Assembly (NCBI RefSeq): GCF_047495875.1
Contig: NC_092463.1
Span: 8,931,622 to 8,995,621, forward strand
DNA length: 64,000 bases
From: Pithys albifrons albifrons
Taxonomy: Eukaryota; Chordata; Aves; Passeriformes; Thamnophilidae
Direction of reading: 5' to 3'
Position numbers and translations under genes: made by a program. Positions 23,801 to 32,848 of this stretch are shown piece after piece; position 1 is the first letter of the stretch; the number at the start of each line of letters is the position of its first letter. Below the pieces are notes generated by a model that saw only the letters and a program-made list of their open reading frames with translations, made no database searches and had not been told where the DNA came from.

Positions 23801-25033
23801 AAAAGTCAGATCAGAAGCAGAAGGAAGTTTTGTGGTTTCTGGACATGTTCTAGTTTTGTCTTCTAACTTAAACTCACTTAAGCGAAATTATAGAAATATC
23901 ATTTATCCATGTGAACAGTATTCCCTTGTCATTCTAGTGTGGTGAGTTAGCTTCATTTCCCTTTTTACTGGATGTTAAGGCATTTTTTCCTGAACGTAGA
24001 TGAAAAAAAAATAAAAATAGCCTGGCTACAAGGTAGATCCAGATCTGGAGTCCAGCCACTCACTGAAAAGTGTAACACCAGGCTCTAAATGCTGCCCTAT
24101 ACTGAGGAGGAAAAGACAACCACCAGTGCAGATCCATTTCCCTCCAAATTCTCTTGTCTGGCTCCCTATGGCAATTCCTGGGAGCTGGGGCCATCCACCA
24201 GCCTGTGATAAGCAACATGCACTTCAGAGCTGAGCTTTTGAACTTCCAGACAGGAGAACCAAGTCTGAGGCTGGTTGTGAGGCTGTAGCTATAAATCTGA
24301 GCTCCCAGAAGGGCACATGGGAAAACAGAACAGAAACCAGTTGCCTCTGAAAGTTTCTCTTTCAGTTTCTATGTGGATAAAGCTTCTTACTTTTAATTTT
24401 CTCTGCTTTTCTCAAAATCTAGTGTTCCCATCAATTTCAGGCAGTGACTTGATTGAGGAAAACACTTTCAAACTATTTACTTAAACTTTTCCCCTCTGTC
24501 TCATCAGGGGCAAAAATAAAATTCCACCAATTTTTAACAGTTCTGCATTTCATCCCATGAACACATTGGCAAGACTTAAGCATTGCTCTGGTTTTAGAAG
24601 ATGTTTCTAAGGTAAGAAATCTATTTTGAAGTCACATCCTGGCTGTCACCATGCTATGTACTGTGATGTCCAGGTGCTCTAGGCATGCTGAATAAATGAA
24701 TACATGAATGCTAATGATGGAATTGAAGCTCTTTGTATGAGCATGGTTTACTGTCCCGAGCCAGACAGAGCTGCAGGATTTAGCTCCACATTATTGCCTC
24801 TCGGCAAGGTTTGATCAGTCTACTGGATAAATCAATGACGTTTTTGTCACTCACTTGTTTACAAATAGGATCCAAACCCACATGGATTTCTAAAATGGGC
24901 AATAAAATCATTCTTCTTAATCTGTTATTTCTTTTCAGAAATGTCAGTGTAATCTCAGCTCTTGTAAGCAAATGTAGTGTATCCCAATAATTACCGTTTT
25001 GACGTCTTTTTGATTGTTCACGCCTAATTTCAT
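12848..25033 (-). CDS. PLD4: Phospholipase D family member 4, complete coding region in 10 exons
   Basis: The minus-strand join is 25033-24995, 23277-23072, 22375-22192, 20830-20710, 20359-20232, 20063-19863, 19446-19307, 16375-16210, 15180-15084, 13056-12848. The sum is 1,491 bp, 496 residues, close to the 506 of human PLD4, and every junction keeps frame with GT-AG ends. The protein is type II membrane: short cytoplasmic tail (1-13), one helix (about 16-34), lumenal domain with two HKD motifs (H201/K203/D208 and H415/K417/D422) and N-glycosylation sequons at N98, N137, N158, N236, N258 and N268. In mammals PLD3 and PLD4 are endolysosomal 5' exonucleases that trim single-stranded DNA/RNA and damp nucleic-acid-sensing Toll-like receptors; the same role here is inferred. 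PLD3 is the alternative, but synteny and the S-E-D-Y-F stretch after the second motif favour PLD4. The start Met is the first in the exon, which stays open upstream, so a longer N-terminus is possible. Confidence 0.92.
14268..15018 (+). mobile_element. Solo LTR of an endogenous retrovirus, 751 bp, with 5-bp target duplication
   Basis: The element starts TGTTGTAGTTTGG and ends CCAAGACA (TG...CA termini). It is bounded by CTATC at 14263-14267 and again at 15019-15023, a 5-bp duplication as made by retroviral integration. Inside are an inverted repeat CAGTTAAC/GTTAACTG (14328-14335, 14343-14350), a GC-rich body (about 14355-14725), an ATTAAA near 14909 and an AT-dinucleotide run. No gag, pol or env sequence is present, so it is a solo LTR left by recombination. 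The plus orientation is inferred from the TGTTGT start, common in avian LTRs. Confidence 0.85.
14851..14892. repeat. (AT)21 microsatellite
   Basis: Uninterrupted AT dinucleotides for 42 bp, inside the LTR, so younger than or carried with the insertion. Likely length-variable. Confidence 0.95.
15084..15180 (-). CDS. PLD4: PLD4 coding exon 9 (second HKD motif)
   Basis: 97 bp. Acceptor TCTCTCTCCAG, donor GTATGT. It encodes K-L-F-I-V-P-V to A-Y-I with [10 protein letters not shown] (H415, K417, D422). The acidic residue is Asp (GAT); from memory the human PLD3 and PLD4 motifs carry Glu. A solo LTR begins 65 bp beyond the donor. Confidence 0.93.
15181..16209 (-). other. PLD4: PLD4 intron 8
   Basis: AT-rich intron sequence. 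A 20-bp AT dinucleotide run sits at 15653-15672; nothing else is recognised. Confidence 0.8.
16210..16375 (-). CDS. PLD4: PLD4 coding exon 8
   Basis: Acceptor TTTCTGCAG, donor GTATGA. It encodes [14 protein letters not shown] and V-R-L-L-A-S-C-W, ending H-I-S-V-D-V in phase 0. The W-P-A-I-D block is conserved in PLD3 and PLD4. Confidence 0.93.
18250..18357 (+). mobile_element. CR1 LINE 3' end fragment, plus orientation
   Basis: The text aacctgatctagtgaaaggt, then gggaactagatgatctttaa, then gttctatgactctatg is the CR1 3' terminus including the terminal ATTCTATG-like repeats. The left boundary is approximate. Confidence 0.85.
18878..19200 (-). mobile_element. CR1 LINE fragment, minus orientation
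   Basis: It begins atcagagaatcctagaattg and continues with cccacatattcaccactaaa and ggtgaatccaccacttccct, a reverse-complement CR1 3' region. It points towards the opposite-facing CR1 at 18.3 kb and ends about 100 bp from PLD4 exon 7. Confidence 0.88.
19307..19446 (-). CDS. PLD4: PLD4 coding exon 7
   Basis: Acceptor CTTTACAG, donor GTATAA. It encodes [15 protein letters not shown] and [14 protein letters not shown], diagnostic for the PLD3/PLD4 family. The last two bases join exon 8 to give Arg340. Confidence 0.95.
19863..20063 (-). CDS. PLD4: PLD4 coding exon 6
   Basis: Acceptor CTTTGCAG, donor GTAAGT; 201 bp, phase 0 at both ends. It starts [12 protein letters not shown], nearly the human [12 protein letters not shown], and ends T-K-A-Y-F-S. 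Three N-glycosylation sequons are visible (N236, N258, N268). Confidence 0.95.
20232..20359 (-). CDS. PLD4: PLD4 coding exon 5 (first HKD motif)
   Basis: Acceptor TTCTTCAG, donor GTAAGC. It carries [11 protein letters not shown], the first HxKxxxxD motif (H201, K203, D208), and the family signature [11 protein letters not shown]. All catalytic residues of this half are present. Confidence 0.95.
20710..20830 (-). CDS. PLD4: PLD4 coding exon 4
   Basis: Too short for an obvious open frame. Acceptor CACACAG, donor GTAATT. It encodes residues 144-183 ([12 protein letters not shown] through [10 protein letters not shown]), matching human G-E-A-L-L-Q and S-T-D-L-Q-V-L. It leaves one G that exon 5 completes to Gly184. 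Confidence 0.92.
20831..22191 (-). other. PLD4: PLD4 intron 3
   Basis: Unique-looking sequence, more GC-rich near 21.3-21.9 kb. No exon, repeat family or RNA gene is recognised. Confidence 0.7.
22192..22375 (-). CDS. PLD4: PLD4 coding exon 3 (start of lumenal catalytic domain)
   Basis: Acceptor CATTGCAG, donor GTAGGA. It encodes residues 82-143, including [18 protein letters not shown] and the family hallmark [12 protein letters not shown] followed by V-N-D-S-S-S. The junction with exon 2 makes Ser82. Confidence 0.93.
22376..23071 (-). other. PLD4: PLD4 intron 2
   Basis: About 700 bp between the exon encoding the membrane helix and the first lumenal-domain exon. No recognised feature. Confidence 0.75.
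23072..23277 (-). CDS. PLD4: PLD4 coding exon 2 (membrane helix)
   Basis: Acceptor TATTCTAG, donor GTGAGT. It encodes residues 14-81: a hydrophobic signal-anchor ([20 protein letters not shown]), then an acidic linker with D-E-E-L-Y. The first residues align with L-Q-V-L-G-A-L in human PLD4. It ends in phase 2 (TGC AG). Confidence 0.88.
23278..24994 (-). other. PLD4: PLD4 intron 1, with a CR1 fragment
   Basis: Contains a plus-oriented CR1 3' end at about 23435-23556; the remainder shows nothing recognised. Confidence 0.75.
23435..23556 (+). mobile_element. CR1 LINE 3' end fragment, plus orientation
   Basis: Reads gagcaacctgatctagttga, then ggttggactagacctctaaa, then acaattctatgacc, the canonical avian CR1 3' end. 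Confidence 0.92.
24995..25033 (-). CDS. PLD4: PLD4 coding exon 1 (N-terminal tail)
   Basis: ATG at 25033-25031 opens 13 codons ([13 protein letters not shown]) ending at donor GTAATT, phase 0. The exon itself begins at 25084 after an acceptor with a T-rich tract ending TTTTTCAG. The 17 codons before the Met have no stop, so translation could start in an earlier exon. Confidence 0.7.
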
Positions 25034-25084
25034 GTTGGACGACTCATTAAACCTTTGGGATGTTTTTAATGCTTTTTTCACAAT

Positions 25085-25277
25085 CTGAAAAACAGAAATG
25101 TATGCAAGGGGAAAAATAAAGCTTTATGACAACATTTGGGTACAGAGAAAAAATGCAGGTTACTGCCATTACTTTATATAGTGCTCTGAGATTTAAGTAC
25201 AGATCTGTGCAACATCCTCCCTGTACTATGTGGGTGTTGAGTGACATTAACAGATTCCAAAGGGGGAGAGAGAGTTG

Positions 25278-25359
<82 letters not shown>

Positions 25360-28300
25360 TCCCAGAAGTTTTTCCCCAGTGCTGTCTACACACAAAAATC
25401 CCTGCAGTAATTAATGTGTAAACAACTGCATGGCTGCCTCTTCCAGCCATCCTTCAACACCCACTTTTGTCCTGCTGTAAGTGAATATATTTGCCAACAA
25501 GCAGTAATTAAAGTACAGAAGCTGTGGGTGATAGTGTGGAGCATCAGTGTCATCCTCTGTGTGACTCAGGCTCTTGCTCTCTTCCTGTGCCTGTGAGTAG
25601 TCTTCAATGCCAGTGTCTCTTCCAGAAGGGACTCTGTTAAGAGGACAGGGACCAGGACAAAATAAAAATTGCCCTTATCCTCTGTTGCAGCCATGACTAG
25701 AAAATAAGTTATCTTCTTTTCCTTCTCAGACCTTATTTCTCCAATCTTGTGTTACCACCAGGAGAGGCAACTGTAAGGGCAACTACCAAAATATGCTGAA
25801 ACTCACGGCAGATGGTCGGGCAAGGGGGGTTGGCACTTGCCTCTTTTGCCTTCTCATAAACCTGACAGATGCCCAGTGGGTCTCAAATCATCCCTATGTT
25901 GGCAGAGGTGAATTCACCCCATAGGAGTCAGCTGTCATTTTTCATGCTCGGAAGGAAGAAGCACATCCTGGGGTGTGGTGGATTTCAGGAAGTGCTATCA
26001 GATAATATCACCACCTACCCAGTCCCCAAATCACTGCTTTCAACTCCTGAGCCACTGGGCATTTGTATCCTGGGGGACGAACACTGCAATGATATCGGAT
26101 ACGCAGTTGCTCTGTGGGTGGCCACACTCAAATTTTAGACAGAAAGGATCCTGCCAGACTTGTCCCATCCATCTTACCATATGTTCACAGCTATTGTCAC
26201 CTGAACCACATGGGCTTACAGTGTCTGCCCTCCCCCTCCAGTAAGGCACCATGGCACACACATCCATGCTGCATCCAACTCCTGCCCACTCCATCTCTCC
26301 ATACAGATGCTGTAACTGTGTGGAACAGGCAGGAGTTGGACACAGCCTCAAAGGCTTCTTGTGGGACCCATCTCACAAGAACTGGTGGGGCTGAACCAAA
26401 AGAGTGGAGGATGTCTTGGAGAACAAGGAAGGTGAGTCTGAAACAGTGACGTGGGAAATGCAGAGGGATGCAAAAAGAGCAGACAAGAAAGAATGGCAAA
26501 GGTGGGAAAGGTGGAGAGGGAAGAAAAGGTGAAAACACTGATGCTTAAAAGGATACTAGAGCTGCAGAGAGGAAAGCTATGTTTTCATTTCAGGGCCAGC
26601 TTGTTGCTATCAGCTGTAATCCCTACAGAAGTGCCTCCTTTCCAATGCAGTTTTACTCACTCTTCCCACTCTCACTTCTTCTTGCTGCCCCCAGGCTCAG
26701 CTGCAAGCTTTTACACTAGAAATAGTTATAAGTGTTGGCAGGTAAACATCCATTCTCCCAGCCCTGGAGAAATGGAGTGGCTGCCAGCAGTGAAGGACAG
26801 TTGGCCATTCCCTGGTGTGTGTCAGGTCTTCATGCCCCTGAAATCCCAGTTCATTTTTTAAACACAATATAAAGACCCAATGTCTTACCCCAGAGAGCTG
26901 TCAGCCCAAGCAGACTAGCGCAATATAACACACTATGCTGAGAAAGCTGTGTGACAGCAACACACATCATTCCCCACCCTGAGAGAAAGTGATCACATGT
27001 CAACCCAGAAAACTTTGTGGGAAGAGAGGAAAGAGAGCAAGAGAGAAGATGCTGGGTAGTAGGAAACTGAGGATTTTAAAGGAGAAGGAAAAAGGCAGCT
27101 GACAAACAGCAGCAGCTGCCCTTCAGCAGGGGCCAGAAGAGCCCGCTGGGACTGCAGGTCGCACACCACAGCTCCTGGCTTTGGCACAGCTATTCCAATC
27201 AGCTGGGCTGGCCAGGAACAAACAGCTACTGCATGTTCTCTCAGTCCAGAACCAGAGCTTAGAGGTGATGCCTTGTCCCTGTTGCCCCCAGAGGCACACT
27301 TGGTGACCCAGATAGTGGCTTGGTAAGGAACTGCAGCTGTCAGCACACTTCCAGCCATGTGATGGCCTCACCAGAAACTACTGGTTTCAGTTCTCTTTTT
27401 CAGCAACAGTTACAAAATGGCTTTAAAAGCAGAGTTTTTCTTAAAATACAAAAGTGAACAGATCTTATATGGACTGTAATAGAATCATCTATCATTTGGT
27501 TCAAACAAAGCCCTTCTTGATATATTTGACTACTGATAGGTTAGTGCCATCTGTACAGAAGTCATGAGAACTGCACTAAAATAGGCAGTGTAATTTTCAA
27601 GAAGGGAAACATCAGAGACTCAGTCAGAATTCTTAAGAATAATATTGTAGCTGGTCAACAATTAACTGTGGCTCCCTTGAAGCTTTCAGGGTTTTACCAG
27701 CTGCCCATTTCAATGACTGAAGTTCATCCAAGAGTAATAAATACAAGTGCTAGTTAGCATTGCTTCACGGACTGGAACACCAGCTAATACCAGTCTGCTG
27801 AGTATACACAGGAGATTGCTGTTTATAACATTAAGGCTGCTTTCTCCCTTCCCCCAGTTTTGGATTTCAAACACAAGGATGCACTTTTTCACTATACAGA
27901 ATCCTCCCTGGGAGCTGTTTGAAGATCCCCAGATCTCCACGGCCAACCTCACCTCTCTCAAGATAATGATAAATGTACTTACCATTCTGGAAGATCTCCT
28001 CCTGTGTGAATATCCTACTGTTACTCTAGTGTTACTCCCAATTCTGTGTACAAGGGGCAGCTTGCATGCTTTTCATCAGCAGATTTGTTTTGGCCTCTTC
28101 TGGTTTTTTCCCCTCCTTCTGTAGATCACTTCCTCTTAAACACTGAGTTTCACAACATGCACTGACAGAGGCCCAAGTTATCATTTAGTTATTGTAAACC
28201 AGTTGTTAAACTCCAGGTCCTGATCTTCACCTGTGCAGCATAACTCTGTGCAATGCCTGGATGGCTAAGTTCCCATGTGGTGGTGTAAAGTCAGACACAG

Positions 28301-31300
28301 CAGTATTCTCACTGCATCACTCAACCCACCAGAAGCTTCATTTTAAACAAACAAACCCTTCAAAACCACCTCTACCCAGCTTCTTTTGCAAGCATTCTCT
28401 TGCTCGCTCATCCTTGGACAAATGTAAGGAAGAAAATCAGCTTCTTTGAAATAATACAGCTTTCTTAAACACATGGCATTTGGAACTTGCAGTGATGTTG
28501 GTTGAGTGGCAAGGTTACATCTGACATTGACTTTGGGACAGTTTCTAAGAAATTATGTGTTCTGTAAAAATCCAAAGACTGCACCTCAGCTGACATATCT
28601 CACTCTGGCAACATAAGTGTTATTCTCCTGGCAGCCCCTCATTCCTATTGAACCCAAGGAAACCGTTCCCTTGTTGAGTACCAGAGGACAGACACTGTAA
28701 GGAATCAATGGAGAGACAGTTTGGAACACAAGGCTTTATCATACCTTGTATTAAGCTGCTGAAGATGGAAAAGCAAAGAGGACCAGAGGATGGGTCATGA
28801 GTCCTCTGCTTTGCCTGAGACCCAAACACAAGCATTAACTCAAAGAAGGCCAAAAGCTGGAGAAAAGATGGTGGAGTAGATAGGACACCTGTCTGATCAG
28901 CCAGCTCTCTCTTGAATTTATTGTTGTGCACAGATCACTTGTCACTGCTGCCATCCCAGATTTCTATTAAAACAGCAGTTAAAAACAAGGCTGGGTTATC
29001 AGTAAGCTGGAGGCAGGATCCGCAGCCAAGGAAAAGAGACAGCTCCATCGAGCCGCCACCCTCAAGGTCCAGACTGACCCCAGGAAGTGTCCCTGTCCTT
29101 CTGCTGACTTCAGAGGCTGAGCATCCCAACTAAATATTTCAGCTAAGTGCCTGCTTGTGTGCAAGACTGAAATCCTGGCATGAACTATACCAACATAAAT
29201 CACAACAGCTCCCACTGACTTCGGGATGACACCATACAGGCAGCAGCAACTTTGTATGAAGTTCAGGACTTACCATTTATTGCTCTAGTATCACCAGTTT
29301 TGGTCAAACTGGGTGAGGCTGGGTTATATTAGGGGAAGGACACCTTTCAGAAAAAGGACCTCTATTTCTCCTTCTTGGTAGCTCTCTAACCACTTGTAGC
29401 ACTGACAAATTCCATCCACATCCTCTCTAGGTTGCAAAATCCTGCTTTGCCTTTGCTTGCCTGATCTCCCATACCAGCCCAACAACAATTGTACATTTTT
29501 GATCTTATTAGCAGTGTTGCAGTTTTGAAAGGTTAAGTGTGGAATATGTGGAGAAAATATGATTCTATTTGAACAACTCATGCAATTATAGGAAGGAAAA
29601 AAAACAGTGGCAAGTTTCAGGGCAAACAAATAATCTTCTTTGTTCTTCCTCTTCACGATTTCCATCTACCAGTTGCGCTGGTTGACTTGCCACCATCCCA
29701 CACACAGAGTAAACATATCTCTCACTGTATGGTTGAATGGCACTCTGTGGTACTCCCTCTAAAAAAGGTTGCTTGGGCTCTAGTTCGTCAGAAGGGTGCA
29801 TTAAAAGATACAGTGAAAGAGCTTTTTCTGCCTATGTGGGAGATTTTCTGACATGAAACTGCCAGTTTAACATGTTCTTATCTCTGAGAGCTAATTATAG
29901 ACAAAAATGTCACGTCCACTGCAGATATTACTACAAAACTACACTTTCTCTTGCATGAGAACAAGGCTGGGCTCCAAACATCAACAGTCAACAGAAGGAT
30001 GGAAGGCAGGAACAGCCAGAGTCCTTGTACTTAAAAATTCCCTATTTATACTTTGTGTCAAAAACTTGTATACTCTAATAAGCTTGGGGAGGAAGGGGGG
30101 GAACCCAAGAGAAGTCATTCCAGGTCAAGAATTGTGAAGTGATTCAGCTGACAAGCCCAGAGAAAATTTCAAAGTCTAAAAAAAATATGATTTGTGTGAA
30201 AATGTTTTTAAAGATTTACTCAATTTACACTTTTAAAAAAACTCAATAAATTCATTAAAATATCTGACCATGGACTTGAAAAATTTAACTTTAAATATTT
30301 AACTTATTTTAAATCATTTAATTCAACCTAAAATTATATACTAAATGCTTGCCAGCCATGGTTTGATTGGAAGACTATTTCAATTGAAAAAAACAATAAA
30401 ATCAGTGATTTGCACAGCTCAAGTGATTGCAGAGTCCTTTGCTCTTAGTGTTGTCACTCCTCTTGTGTGGCACTCAACCTCCAGTGACACCTAGTAAAGA
30501 TGACCTGCAAGGCTTCAGTGTGTACCATCTTAAATGTATCTGGCTTTGTATTGCAAAAATTACACTCCTCTTTGACTTATAAAGTACCTGTCAACCCAGG
30601 ACACCCCTGGGTTGCAGTTGCACTCCTCATGTCCTGCTAAATGTATCTTTTTACTTACAGAGTGGTTGCTTTCCCTGAGGTGAAGGTTATAATTCTGGTA
30701 TAACCCATCCTCTGTGTTATAATCCATCCTCTTCAAGACTGCCCAGGTGTCAGCAGCTGGAAGGGAGATCCATTCCCTGGGAGAAAATACCCAACGGAGT
30801 GACCTGCTCTGCTCTCCGTGGTTACTGCTCTTGCTAAAGCCATAGGTTCTTTGTTGAACTTCACCCATGCCTCTGGATCCTTTCTTGTCTGTGAAGTGTC
30901 CCCAGGTGCCAGGTGGATGCTACATTTTGGGTTTGTATTCTTTTGTATTTTGTTTTCCTTCTTACGGTTCCTGTGAATTGAGTGTTGACCGAAGTGTTAG
31001 TGATGAACAAACGGTTTCTGGCACCAACTCTTCTGGGAAGTACAGTGTTTTCAGTAATTTCTGTTCAGAGGAGAGGATAGAGTCCTAGTCAGCCCTATTT
31101 TCTTATGTTCATTTTTCTGTCAGAGACCTAAGCAGCCGTTCCAATAAATTAACACACTTTTTCGAGATAACTGCATAGCTGTGCTCCCGTGCTCCGAGTC
31201 TCTGCAGGGTTGCATCCAAGCAGTTGCATCCTGTTTGGGAAAACACACCCCCAAGCCAAACTGCCCACTGCCACACCACACCAACCTGGTCCTCACCAAA

Positions 31301-32842
31301 AAAAGCTGAGACCAGCAGGCCTTTGTTCTTCAACAGCCCACAGATGTCCTTACTGAAAAAAGCACAGTTCTCTCCCACCATCTCATGGGCAGGACCCAAC
31401 AGATGGGGGTCTCCTGCTGGATCTACACGTGACATCAAAAAATAAGAACCTGTCCCCTCCAATGACTTAAAAGTTTTGCTCTAAGGAAGGATCCTTCAAA
31501 CCCTGCTCAGGGCAAAGCCTCTCTGCTGTTGCCTGCTATGCACACCTGAAAAACCAGGCTCTATTGTCTAACACAAATGAGGACATTTAAGAGGCAGGCA
31601 GGTTTGCAGCTGAAGGCTCAGCAGGAAGATGCACAGAGGAGATCATTACTCTTCCCATCTATCCTTTATTTTTAAATTCTGCCAGATAGCAGCTTTCATT
31701 ATGTTGCAAATAGTTTTGGCCACAGTTCCGCTGCCTCTTCTGTTTATCCAGTCAGACTGTTAAAAATTAATGAAGTGGGTGCACTATTGATTTCAAAAGG
31801 GCACTTTGCACAGCATCCCAACTCAAACAGCACTCCAGACTGCCAGGGAAGCCTGTGGAGAGGCAGTATCATGTGTAACACAGCCCTGTATTCTAAAGAA
31901 CACAGAAAACCTTCTCTGCAGACACAGCACATGCAAACTAAACTTCAGAAAGCTTTTTAAGACAGGTAGAATTTTTTTTTTAAACACAAAATCCCTCTCT
32001 AAAACTCTTAAACATAAAAGGTCCCACATGCAAGTATCTAACGGAAAGGTCACCAGAGGATTGAAAGCCTGCGACTGATTCTAGTTAGGGACTAGTATTT
32101 TCTTCCCCTTTCTGTTTTAGTTATTGCTGGCAAACAATGCCATGTTTTTATCAGCTGCATGTGTTCTCCTTCCTATAGGAGCTGTGCTAATGCAGAGTCC
32201 CAGGCAGGGTGGGGAAGGCTGGAGGCTTTCCAGAGGAGAAGGAGGAATTAACGTTATTACAAAAGTGCCAGGAAGGATGCAAAGCTCAGACAGAACTGCA
32301 GTGGGGAAGGAAGACACTGGCAGAATGAAGGGAAAAGTAAAAAAAATATTTCATAGACAAACTCCAACACATATATATACACACGCATACATGTATGTAT
32401 GTAAGGTGAGAGCAAAAGAGTTAAGTCCAATAACGTTTTCCTGAAATCACATAGCTCCTAGGGAATGATCACATCCAGGCTGGATTCAACCACCACTGTT
32501 AATCATGACAATAAAACAAAACACTCCTGAAAATTAAATCAAGTATCACCATACCATACTCAGATGCACCATCCCCAAGTGATCCTAGACTTGGGGACTT
32601 CAACCCTGTAATTACAGGGAGGGGGAAAGCGATCTCCTGTTCTTTTGCAGAGGGATCTGCCCCAGCCAGAAGTGTCACTAGGACTGATCCAGTTGCACTG
32701 CAAGTCTTCAGTTCCTGATAATTCTCTCATTGCACAACATTTAACACGAGCATAAACAGGCAGTTGGAAAAGTTAGTCTGCCAAACACACTCCCCTCCAA
32801 ATTAACACACAAAATCCATTTCATCACATGATAAAAGAATGA
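25085..32842. other. PLD4 upstream region and spacer to CEP170B
   Basis: Both neighbours read leftwards, so this 7.8-kb stretch contains the PLD4 promoter and any 5' noncoding exon, which I could not place. Apart from the AG run at 25.3 kb I see no recognisable repeat, RNA gene or coding exon. Many short open frames on both strands lack splice signals or protein similarity. An AT-rich block lies near 30.2-30.4 kb. Confidence 0.6.
25283..25355. repeat. (AG)n microsatellite, 73 bp pure
   Basis: Perfect AG dinucleotides with a purine-rich leader from about 25261. On the PLD4-sense strand this is a (CT)n pyrimidine tract about 200 bp upstream of the first coding exon's acceptor, so it lies in a 5' intron or the promoter region. 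The Ser-Leu and Arg-Glu open frames across it are artefacts. Confidence 0.97.
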
Positions 32843-32848
32843 TTTATT
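32843..32848 (-). promoter_or_regulatory. CEP170B: Distal polyadenylation signal AATAAA, CEP170B
   Basis: Last AATAAA on the minus strand in the AT-rich block that follows the CEP170B stop codon; used here as the outer limit of the 3' UTR. Confidence 0.4.

Noticed and set aside
25126..25450. Arg-Glu and Ser-Leu repeat peptides
   Set aside because: Translation of the AG dinucleotide run, not a protein.
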